NCBI GenBank assembly: GCA_036960605.1
Contig: JBALXI010000008.1
Location: 1 to 64,000 of the forward strand
Reading direction: 5' to 3'
DNA length: 64,000 nucleotides
Source of the DNA: Oleispira sp036960605
Lineage (GTDB): Bacteria > Pseudomonadota > Gammaproteobacteria > Pseudomonadales > Oceanobacteraceae
A model generated the notes under the pieces. It saw only the letters and a list, made by a program, of their open reading frames with translations. It searched no databases and was not told the DNA's origin. Below, piece after piece: positions 1 to 9,717 of the stretch. Made by a program: the position numbers and the translations under genes. How positions within the stretch are numbered: the stretch's first letter is position 1; each line of letters begins with the position of its first letter.

Positions 1-73
1 GAGCAATCGCAATAACCGAGTCATAGCCTAAGCCGAGCAAAGCCGCTGATTTTTGAATGCTGAAGTGGCTAAG
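1..73 (-). other. Fragment of a PLP-dependent decarboxylase reading frame fused to 23S rRNA
   Basis: Read on the minus strand this stretch no longer follows bacterial 23S rRNA. One frame gives HFSIQKSAALLGLGYDSV followed by IAIA and then leaves the window. That pattern (H-[FY]-S-hydrophobic-x-K-[SA]-A-x-[LI]-L-G-[LI]-G) is characteristic of group II pyridoxal-phosphate decarboxylases (diaminobutyrate, tyrosine and aromatic amino acid type). The frame meets a stop just upstream, inside the rRNA-like sequence, so no complete gene start is present here. It is either the edge of a chimeric contig or a real junction between an rRNA gene and a decarboxylase gene. The family call rests on about 22 residues. 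Confidence 0.5.
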
Positions 74-1940
<1,867 letters not shown>

Positions 1941-2294
1941 CAAAACCACCTCGACAGTCACAAGAGACTGTGGAAGTATTAACGCTAAGGGTGATATTAT
2001 TTGATCAACTAACTGAGTTTGCTTATCACTTTAATATTTTTTTCTTTCACACAGAATTAGCATTCGATCCGAAGATTGAAAGCTAATAAGTATAAATAGA
2101 GAATTAGCACTGAGATAAATAATCAATCTGCAATTTCAGCATCAAGCTTAGGTAAACCTAAGTCCAATCTGTCGTCACAAGTTAATCAATAACTCATATC
2201 ATGTATCCTAATTTTTAAAGAACGTCTGGCATAAAAAAACCAGAGTTAAAAAATCTTAAAAAGATATTTTAAGTCTGATTTCTGTTTCTGAAAA
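1941..2294 (-). other. tRNA-Ala to 23S spacer
   Basis: This is the internal transcribed spacer between tRNA-Ala and 23S, AT-rich and without a coding frame. It holds one boxA-like antitermination element (annotated separately) and a short hairpin near 1955-1975. I see nothing else in it. Confidence 0.8.
2212..2223 (-). promoter_or_regulatory. boxA-like rRNA antitermination element in the spacer
   Basis: On the minus strand this reads GTTCTTTAAAAA. It is the same 12-mer as the element in the 16S leader at 4271-4282 and close to the E. coli rrn boxA. Placement just 5' of 23S matches the known second boxA of rRNA operons, bound by NusB-NusE. Confidence 0.75.
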
Positions 2295-2370
2295 TGGTGG
2301 AGCCTAACGGGATCGAACCGTTGACCTCCTGCGTGCAAGGCAGGCGCTCTCCCAGCTGAGCTAAGGCCCC
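2295..2370 (-). tRNA. alaT: tRNA-Ala (anticodon TGC)
   Basis: A 76-nt cloverleaf on the minus strand starts GGGGCC and ends with an encoded CCA. The anticodon loop carries TGC and the T-loop reads GGTTCGATCCC. It sits in the 16S-23S spacer after tRNA-Ile, as in many gammaproteobacterial rrn operons. Confidence 0.97.
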
Positions 2371-2408
2371 ATTTCACAGAGATGCATTCGTTAACATGTG
2401 ACATAAAT

Positions 2409-2485
<77 letters not shown>

Positions 2486-2504
2486 ATTTAGGTCACAAAT
2501 ATTT

Positions 2505-2544
2505 AGATAATTCGTGTGAGCACTTAGCCAAGATTGGCTGAGAA
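2505..2544 (-). other. 3' arm of the 16S RNase III processing stem
   Basis: Directly after the 16S 3' end, this segment is complementary to the leader segment at 4225-4263. Fourteen bases (AGATAATTCGTGTG on the plus strand) match the leader perfectly in inverted orientation, with further pairing towards 16S. The two arms bracket 16S, as expected for the long stem cut by RNase III. Confidence 0.75.
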
Positions 2545-2551
2545 TATCGTT

Positions 2552-4096
<1,545 letters not shown>

Positions 4097-4224
4097 TAAA
4101 TCTTACTCAAAATAAAAACTAACTTTTATACTCACCAAATTAATGTAGAGTTCGTAAGTTCTTACTTTGTTTTATGCTTTGATGTCAGCTTAACAACTCT
4201 AATAAAAGAATCGTTAAGTGACTG

Positions 4225-4263
4225 TCTCAGCTCAATCAAGGTAAGCACCCACACGAATTATCT
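4225..4263 (-). other. 5' arm of the 16S RNase III processing stem
   Basis: This leader segment ends with CACACGAATTATCT on the plus strand (4250-4263), the exact complement of 2505-2518 beyond the 16S 3' end. Partial pairing continues to TCTCAG. Together the arms form the conventional pre-16S processing stem. Confidence 0.75.
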
Positions 4264-4270
4264 GAATATG

Positions 4271-4282
4271 TTTTTAAAGAAC
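4271..4282 (-). promoter_or_regulatory. boxA-like antitermination element in the rRNA leader
   Basis: The minus strand reads GTTCTTTAAAAA, identical to the spacer element at 2212-2223. It lies between the promoters and 16S, where the Nus antitermination complex is loaded in known rrn operons. Confidence 0.75.
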
Positions 4283-4315
4283 GTTTCCAATGAGCTTTAG
4301 CTCAAGTGGGCGCAC

Positions 4316-4343
4316 ATTATATATTGTGCGGTTTTGAAGTCAA
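4316..4343 (-). promoter_or_regulatory. rRNA promoter P2 (proximal)
   Basis: The minus strand has TTGACT (4338-4343), a 16-nt spacer and a perfect TATAAT (4316-4321), followed by a GC-rich discriminator GTGCGCCC. This is the promoter closest to 16S. Confidence 0.85.
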
Positions 4344-4475
4344 GGGTTAATTTCATTTAACTTTCAGAGAAAGACTAAACAAAACAACATCTTATCTTCT
4401 TACTCTAAAGTGATTTCAAAGACTCTTCTTAATAAAAAGAAGAAGCTATTCAAAGTCTCTCTGAGCAGGCTGCGT

Positions 4476-4503
4476 ATCTTATAGATTTCAGCCGGAGAGT
4501 CAA
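4476..4503 (-). promoter_or_regulatory. rRNA promoter P1 (middle)
   Basis: The minus strand has TTGACT (4498-4503), a 16-nt spacer and TAAGAT (4476-4481), then ACGCAGCCTGCTCAGA. The downstream GCCTGCTnAGA segment is shared with the most distal promoter, which suggests duplication or a conserved start region. Confidence 0.75.
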
Positions 4504-4605
4504 GCCTTTGTTTTCAGAAAGATTTCAAAAAAACCTTTAAAAACAACACCTTATCTCAACTCATTCAGCACTTCCCGAAGGTCGTTCTGTCTAAGCAGGC
4601 GGCGA

Positions 4606-4633
4606 ATAATACGCTTATCCACAGCGCCGTCAA
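4606..4633 (-). promoter_or_regulatory. rRNA promoter P0 (distal) with an embedded DnaA box
   Basis: The minus strand has TTGACG (4628-4633), a 16-nt spacer and TATTAT (4606-4611), followed by TCGCCGCCTGCTTAGA. Its spacer contains TGTGGATAA (4615-4623), the complement of the consensus DnaA box TTATCCACA. A protein bound there would cover the promoter. Confidence 0.75.
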
Positions 4634-4898
4634 CTGATTCCTGTGAAAGTATTACAAATGAATGAAATTAATCCACAAACCATCACAACAGCTTAGAAAT
4701 CGTACAAATCAGACCGGGAACTGGAGAATAGATAGAAATTAGAGAGATACAAGGAAGCTGGAGGAAAATTAAGGAAGTATTTGAAATAGACAAAGCAGAC
4801 AGAAAAAGAGTACCTATATAGACGCATATAATATTAATTAGCCGGAAACGCCGTAATTCAATGCCTTTTCACGCTCTGCATCAGGTAATTCCTTTTAT
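4634..4898. other. AT-rich non-coding spacer upstream of the rRNA promoters
   Basis: No credible reading frame is visible. Immediately upstream of P0 the sequence is A/T-rich, compatible with an UP element or Fis sites, but no defined site can be assigned. It also holds a weaker DnaA-box-like TAATCCACA near 4668. Confidence 0.5.
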
Positions 4899-4990
4899 GG
4901 GACGCCGTGAATACGCCGCTTCGCTCTCCCTGTAGACTCGTATTTCGCTTCCCTGCGAAATGACGCCCAGAAAACGAACCACCTGACACA
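4899..4990. repeat. Candidate interspersed repeat unit
   Basis: A GC-richer island in an AT-rich spacer. It begins with acgccgtgaatac (4902-4914) and includes an internal dyad around 'tatttcgcttccctgcgaaatgacg'. The 13-mer acgccgtgaatac recurs at 5192-5204 within the next element. The frame across it (minus, 4858-5073) has the look of repeat-derived translation rather than a gene. Genome-wide copy number could not be tested. Confidence 0.4.
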
Positions 4991-5110
4991 TCGCCACAAA
5001 CATTTGAGTTGGCTTTAATGAGTTTCATTATTCTATATAGAGACGGCTTATCACTTCCCGACAAGCTGCGCATACATCAAAGAGAAGGCTTATTTAGTTT
5101 CAAAGATGGA

Positions 5111-5273
5111 GTGATTTGCGGTGAACGATGGAGATTAATTTTATAGGACGTCTAAAAGAGGGATCTTTTAGCGAGCTTACAGGGAGCGCTAACGCCGTGA
5201 ATACCTGGAACGGCTGGTACCTTGCAGCGCTCCGTAAAAAATTCAATCTCCATCGTGAACGTAAGCCAATCAC
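5111..5273. repeat. Palindromic repeat element with nested inverted repeats
   Basis: The ends form an imperfect inverted repeat: the segment 5111-5136 ends in acgatggagatt and the segment 5245-5273 begins with aatctccatcgt, with gtgatt/aatcac at the tips. Nested inside is GGAGCGCT (5183-5190) against AGCGCTCC (5226-5233), enclosing another copy of acgccgtgaatac. The whole ~163-bp unit can fold on itself and resembles a small non-coding repeat or MITE-like element. The short frame on the minus strand (5100-5294) is probably an artefact of it. Confidence 0.5.
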
Positions 5274-5337
5274 GCTTAGAAAACCAACACCCAAGAAGTA
5301 ACCAACAAGCGGCGCTTAAATTAAACCCATCACATAC

Positions 5338-5374
5338 AAAAAAGGCGCTAACAGTTACCCGTTAGCGCCTTTTT
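5338..5374. terminator. Bidirectional terminator downstream of pnp
   Basis: GGCGCTAAC (5344-5352) pairs with GTTAGCGCC (5361-5369) and is flanked by A6 on the left and T5 on the right. It lies just past the pnp stop codon and can work as a rho-independent terminator in either direction. Confidence 0.9.
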
Positions 5375-5397
5375 CAGATCAAGCAATCAATCAGAGC

Positions 5398-7503
5398 TTA
5401 CGCTTCTTGCGCAACACCCTTCATGGTCAATTTGATACGACCCTTAGGATCAACGTCTAATACATTAACGTTAACTTCTTGGCCTTCTTTCAAGTAATCA
5501 GCAACGTTCTCTACACGCTCTTCAGAGATCTGAGAGATGTGAACCAAACCGTCTTTACCTGGGATAATATTAACGAAAGCACCGAAATCAGCTAGTTTCA
5601 TAACTTTACCACGGTAGATCTTGCCAACTTCAGCTTCAGCAGTAATACCTTCGATCATCGCTTTAGCAGCATCAGATGCTTCTTTACCCGCAGCGAAGAT
5701 TTTGATGTTACCTGTATCATCGATATCGATGTCTGCGCCAGTCTGCTCAGTGATTGAACGGATAGTTGCGCCGCCCTTACCAATAACATCACGAATTTTA
5801 TCAGGATCGATCTTGATCGTGCTCATAGTCGGAGCGTTATCAGCCATTTCAGCAGCAGGAACCTTAATGCACTCATTCATAGACGCAAGAATCGTCATAC
5901 GAGCAGTGTTAGCTTTCTGCAATGCGATATCCATGATCTCTTCAGTGATACCTTGAATCTTGATATCCATCTGTAAAGCAGTAATACCTTGGTCAGTACC
6001 CGCTACTTTAAAGTCCATGTCGCCTAAGTGATCTTCATCACCCAAGATATCAGTCAATACTGCAAAACCGTTGTCTTCTTTGATAAGGCCCATTGCGATA
6101 CCCGCAACTGGAGCCTTCATCGGTACGCCCGCTGCCATCAATGCCATAGAAGCACCACAAACAGAAGCCATAGAAGAAGAACCGTTAGATTCTGTAATTT
6201 CAGAAACTACACGGATTGAATAAGGGAAATCTTCGTGCTTAGGCATCATTGCCTGGATACCACGACGCGCTAGACGACCGTGACCAATTTCGCGACGACC
6301 AACACCGCCCATACGACCCGCTTCACCTACAGAGTATGGAGGGAAGTTGTACTGGAACATAAATGGATCTTCAGTACGGCCGAACAAAGTATCAACCATC
6401 TGAGCATCACGACCAGAACCTAGCGTTGCAGTAACGATTGCTTGAGTTTCACCACGAGTGAACAAAGCAGAACCGTGAACATTACCTAGAACACCCGTTT
6501 CAACAGTAATCGCACGAACAGTATCGTTATCGCGTCCATCGATGCGAGGCTCACCCACAACAGAGCGCTGACGAACAATATTCTTTTGAATCTTAGCAAT
6601 CATGCCAGCAACATCGTCTGCAGATGGCTTGCCTTCTTCGTCACCACATAAAGCTTCAACTGCTGCTTTCTTAGCCGCATCGATTTTGCCATAACGCTCC
6701 ATCTTATCAGTCGCAAGATATGCGTCACCAATAGCAGCACCGGCTTGAGCAGTAACTGCATCAAACAATACGGTATCAATTGCAGGAGCAGTCCATTCCC
6801 ATGCAGGAGTATTAACAGTCGCGGCAAATTCAGCAACGGCATCAACAACACACTGGAATTCTTGATGAGCGAACAATACGCCACCCAACATTTCATCTTC
6901 AGATAGCTCGTCTGCTTCAGACTCAACCATCAATACAGCGTCTTTAGTACCCGCAACAACCATATCCAATAATGAAGTTTCTAATACTTCATAGCTTGGG
7001 TTTAAAACGTAGCCCTTATCTTCAGTGTAAGCAACGCGTGCTGCGCCGATTGGACCACTGAAAGGAATACCAGAAATAGAGATAGCAGCAGAAGTACCGA
7101 TCATTGCTGCGATATCTGGATCAACATTCTTGTCTGCAGAAATCACAGTACAAACAACCTGAACTTCGCTCATGTAACCCTTAGGGAATAATGGGCGAAT
7201 TGGACGGTCAATAAGACGAGAAGTCAGCGTTTCTTTTTCAGAAGGACGACCTTCACGCTTCAGGTAACCACCAGGGATACGACCTGCAGCATAAGTCTTT
7301 TCAATATAGTGAACAGACAATGGGAAAAAGTCTTGTCCTGGCTTAGTAGATTTAGCACCAACAACTGTGGTTAATACTTGAGTCTTACCAATAGTAACTA
7401 AAACAGCACCAGAAGCCTGACGTGCAATACGACCAGTTTCTAGAGTTACAGTATCTTCACCAAACTGGAACGTTTTGGTAATCGCTGTAGGAATAATGCT
7501 CAT
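5398..7503 (-). CDS. pnp: Polyribonucleotide nucleotidyltransferase (PNPase)
   Basis: 701 aa. PNPase degrades RNA 3' to 5' by phosphorolysis and is a degradosome component. The domain order is complete: an N-terminal RNase PH core, a helical linker, a second RNase PH core (R-[GE]-E-[TI]-Q and the FPPYSVGE region visible), a KH domain with GKGG near residue 565, and a C-terminal S1 domain (KVMKLADFGAFV, LVHISQI). Length matches the family. The gene follows rpsO, the usual rpsO-pnp order, but an intrinsic terminator separates the two. A long stem in its leader suggests RNase III/PNPase autoregulation as known for E. coli pnp. Confidence 0.99.
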   Translation of the reverse strand: MSIIPTAITKTFQFGEDTVTLETGRIARQASGAVLVTIGKTQVLTTVVGAKSTKPGQDFFPLSVHYIEKTYAAGRIPGGYLKREGRPSEKETLTSRLIDRPIRPLFPKGYMSEVQVVCTVISADKNVDPDIAAMIGTSAAISISGIPFSGPIGAARVAYTEDKGYVLNPSYEVLETSLLDMVVAGTKDAVLMVESEADELSEDEMLGGVLFAHQEFQCVVDAVAEFAATVNTPAWEWTAPAIDTVLFDAVTAQAGAAIGDAYLATDKMERYGKIDAAKKAAVEALCGDEEGKPSADDVAGMIAKIQKNIVRQRSVVGEPRIDGRDNDTVRAITVETGVLGNVHGSALFTRGETQAIVTATLGSGRDAQMVDTLFGRTEDPFMFQYNFPPYSVGEAGRMGGVGRREIGHGRLARRGIQAMMPKHEDFPYSIRVVSEITESNGSSSMASVCGASMALMAAGVPMKAPVAGIAMGLIKEDNGFAVLTDILGDEDHLGDMDFKVAGTDQGITALQMDIKIQGITEEIMDIALQKANTARMTILASMNECIKVPAAEMADNAPTMSTIKIDPDKIRDVIGKGGATIRSITEQTGADIDIDDTGNIKIFAAGKEASDAAKAMIEGITAEAEVGKIYRGKVMKLADFGAFVNIIPGKDGLVHISQISEERVENVADYLKEGQEVNVNVLDVDPKGRIKLTMKGVAQEA

Positions 7504-7529
7504 TCTTTAAATCCTTAAATGACCGCGCT

Positions 7530-7640
7530 GTTAGCACTTCTAAGCATTGGCCCTTTTCGCATCCCTGCTTTTTCCATCTTATTTAATAGAAAGGAGGGGC
7601 TGAAAGGCGAATGGTTAGAAGTAGCTAAGAACTGACAGTA
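7530..7640 (-). promoter_or_regulatory. Long leader stem-loop upstream of pnp
   Basis: On the transcript of the minus strand the segment from about 7640 to 7590 pairs with the segment from about 7568 to 7530. The plus-strand blocks ttagcacttctaa (7531-7543) and ttagaagtagctaa (7615-7628) are near-perfect complements, and pairing continues through CATT/AATG and the C-rich tips. The loop is about 25 nt. A long extended stem 30-100 nt 5' of the pnp start is the known target of RNase III and PNPase autocontrol in enterics. Identity by analogy, not by sequence. Confidence 0.55.
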
Positions 7641-7682
7641 CAGTGTTTATTAAATGGTTAAGTAAATATTTTGTTCGAGATA

Positions 7683-7712
7683 AAAAAATAGAAGCCCTAA
7701 AAAGGGCTTCTA
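7683..7712 (-). terminator. Rho-independent terminator after rpsO
   Basis: GAAGCCCT and AGGGCTTC form a hairpin immediately after the rpsO stop codon, followed on the minus strand by TATTTTTTTA. It separates rpsO from pnp, with possible read-through as in E. coli. Confidence 0.85.
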
Positions 7713-7726
7713 TTAAAGGTTACATC

Positions 7727-7996
7727 TTAACGACGTAGACCTAAACGCTTGATCAATGAAGTGTAACGAGTTGCGTTTTTACCCTTCAAGTAATCCAACA
7801 ATTTACGACGCTGGTTTACCATGCGAATCAAACCACGACGGGAGTGGTGATCTTTATGGTTCACTTTAAAGTGATCCTGCAAACCAACGATGTTGTGAGT
7901 CAACAAAGCAACTTGGACTTCTGGTGAACCAGTATCGCCTTCAGCAGTTTGGTATTCAGCAACGATTGCCGCTTTATTTTCGACAGTTAATGCCAT
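7727..7996 (-). CDS. rpsO: 30S ribosomal protein S15
   Basis: 89 aa from the ATG at 7996, which reads MALTVENKAAIVAEYQ. A frame extension of 12 residues upstream lacks a ribosome binding site, whereas GGAGATAC lies 5 nt before 7996. S15 binds 16S rRNA helices 20-22 early in 30S assembly. The signature HHSRRGLIRMVNQRRKLLDYL is intact. It lies between truB and pnp in the conserved nusA-infB-rbfA-truB-rpsO-pnp cluster. Confidence 0.99.
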   Translation of the reverse strand: MALTVENKAAIVAEYQTAEGDTGSPEVQVALLTHNIVGLQDHFKVNHKDHHSRRGLIRMVNQRRKLLDYLKGKNATRYTSLIKRLGLRR

Positions 7997-8133
7997 GATA
8001 GTATCTCCATAATATGCGGTTAAATCGGCCATACATCTCCACCGTGCATATTAACAGTAGGATGCTGCACGAACTCCTCACATTCAAAAGAACAAAGAAG
8101 CTCACGCTAGCCAGAAATCGATTGAAACTAATT

Positions 8134-9108
8134 TTATCTAGGCATCTCGCTGGGCAAGTTGACTTGAAAAACCCGTCTCGGAATCAATGTGCCGTTGTCA
8201 GTAATGTCACCAACGCCAACAAAGACTACTCCATCAGGAGTATTAACCCATAATTGTACTTGAGGCGTCAGCGGGAAGCTAGTTTTGACTCGCTGTCCGT
8301 GTAAAATTTTGTGTCCTTCAGCCAGTGTTAGCTCAATCTTGGCCCAGTCAGGAATAGCTTCTGCTGAATGAATTAGCATCTCATCCATTGCCGCATGGCG
8401 TTCAGATACTATTGGATGTGATTCTTCAAGATCTAGCAGAACTTGATAATCAACAAATTGAGCCTCTGTAAAAGGACCTGCCTGATTTCGATGAAGCATG
8501 CTCACGTAAGCACCACAACCGACTTCATTACCAATATCCTCTACCAAACTACGAATATAGGTACCCTTAGAACAGACTACTTCTAGATCAATCTCGCCAA
8601 CATCAGGGCGTACCGCCAACAATGTTAAAGAATGAATACTTACCTGTCGCTGCTTTAGGGCCTTTAAATCTAACTCAATACCTTTACGCGCAAGCTCATA
8701 CAGAGGTCTACCCTCATGCTTGAGTGCTGAATACATTGGAGGTACTTGGGTGATTAAACCACGGAAGTTTTGCAGAATTATTTCAATCGAATGTTCGTCG
8801 AATTCAGGTACCGGCTTCGTCGAAACTACCTCGCCATCCTGATCACCCGTCGTGCGAATTTCGCCCAGCTTAGCGGTCGTGATATAGCCTTTAGTGGATT
8901 CCAAAAGAATCTGCGAGAACTTAGTCGCATCACCAAAGCACAAAGGTAATACACCCGATGCCATAGGATCCAATGCACCGGTATGACCGGCCTTTTTAGC
9001 ACCTAAAAGCCATTTAATCTTTTGCAGGACTTGATTTGAAGAAAGGCCCAATGGTTTATTGAGCACTATAATGCCGCTAATATCACGGCCTTTTTTTATA
9101 CGCGCCAT
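8134..9108 (-). CDS. truB: tRNA pseudouridine-55 synthase
   Basis: 324 aa. TruB isomerises U55 of the T-loop in tRNAs. The N-terminal catalytic domain shows the family start GIIVLNKPLGLSSN and the catalytic block GHTGALDPMASGVLPLCFG containing the nucleophilic Asp. GTYIRSLVEDIG follows in the mid region. The C-terminal region (about residues 250-320) corresponds to the small PUA-like TruB C-terminal domain. The gene is 51 nt after rbfA and upstream of rpsO, matching the conserved operon. Confidence 0.98.
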   Translation of the reverse strand: MARIKKGRDISGIIVLNKPLGLSSNQVLQKIKWLLGAKKAGHTGALDPMASGVLPLCFGDATKFSQILLESTKGYITTAKLGEIRTTGDQDGEVVSTKPVPEFDEHSIEIILQNFRGLITQVPPMYSALKHEGRPLYELARKGIELDLKALKQRQVSIHSLTLLAVRPDVGEIDLEVVCSKGTYIRSLVEDIGNEVGCGAYVSMLHRNQAGPFTEAQFVDYQVLLDLEESHPIVSERHAAMDEMLIHSAEAIPDWAKIELTLAEGHKILHGQRVKTSFPLTPQVQLWVNTPDGVVFVGVGDITDNGTLIPRRVFQVNLPSEMPR

Positions 9109-9159
9109 ACTTCTATGTCTACTCTTCGCTGCTAATCTTTGCTTCTGCTATAGCGTTTA

Positions 9160-9576
9160 TTATTCGCTATCGTCAACAGGTTTACCTGCACGAGCAACAT
9201 CTTCAGCAACCACTTTATTTATCAAGTTAGTCATATGATGACCACGTAATAACGACTCATCATAATGAAAACGCAATAAAGGTGTTATGCGAGTCGTCAT
9301 CTGACGAGACAATTCTCCGCGTAAAAAACCAGCCGCATCGTTTAAGACTTTGCTTGCTTGCTTTTGGATAGCCGCTTCATCAGCCTCATCACTATCACCT
9401 TTCGCACCCATTACAGTGAAATAGATGTCTGCATAACCAAGGTCTTTAGCAACCTTAACAGCATTTAACGTCACCATACCTAAGCGTGGATCTTTCATAT
9501 CGAATTGAATCAATTGCGCTAGATCTCGCTGGATCTGTTCGCCTAAGCGCGTAGTACGGCTAAAATCTTTTGGCAT
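9160..9576 (-). CDS. rbfA: 30S ribosome-binding factor A
   Basis: 138 aa. RbfA binds immature 30S subunits near helix 1 of 16S rRNA and aids late maturation, notably in the cold. The sequence starts with the typical RTTRLGEQIQRDLAQLIQ helix and continues with the KH-like fold (DPRLGMVTLNAVKVAKDLGYADIYFTV). The C-terminal LRFHYDES block is characteristic. It follows infB, with a terminator hairpin in the 141-nt gap, so rbfA-truB may depend partly on its own promoter. Confidence 0.98.
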   Translation of the reverse strand: MPKDFSRTTRLGEQIQRDLAQLIQFDMKDPRLGMVTLNAVKVAKDLGYADIYFTVMGAKGDSDEADEAAIQKQASKVLNDAAGFLRGELSRQMTTRITPLLRFHYDESLLRGHHMTNLINKVVAEDVARAGKPVDDSE

Positions 9577-9653
9577 TATGTCGCCCCTAAATATCTTTTA
9601 TACAACCAACTATATCGCTAGCCTATATAACTAACAATATAACCAGCATAGCG

Positions 9654-9682
9654 AAAAAACGCCGCATAAAGCGGCGTTTTTC
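9654..9682 (-). terminator. Terminator hairpin between infB and rbfA
   Basis: AACGCCGC-ATAAA-GCGGCGTT is flanked by A6 and T5 tracts, giving a strong rho-independent structure in both orientations. Its position inside the conserved operon implies partial termination after infB. Confidence 0.85.
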
Positions 9683-9717
9683 GTTTTAGCTAACCTACTA
9701 TCTAAATAGACAGCTAA

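Noticed and set aside
1..73. Group I intron or IVS in 23S helix 68
   Set aside because: The non-rRNA stretch reads as PLP decarboxylase rather than intron or homing endonuclease sequence, and it shows no return to rRNA sequence within the window.
4858..5294. Two small minus-strand frames (71 and 64 codons)
   Set aside because: They coincide with palindromic repeat units, have no ribosome binding site and no family resemblance; they look repeat-derived.
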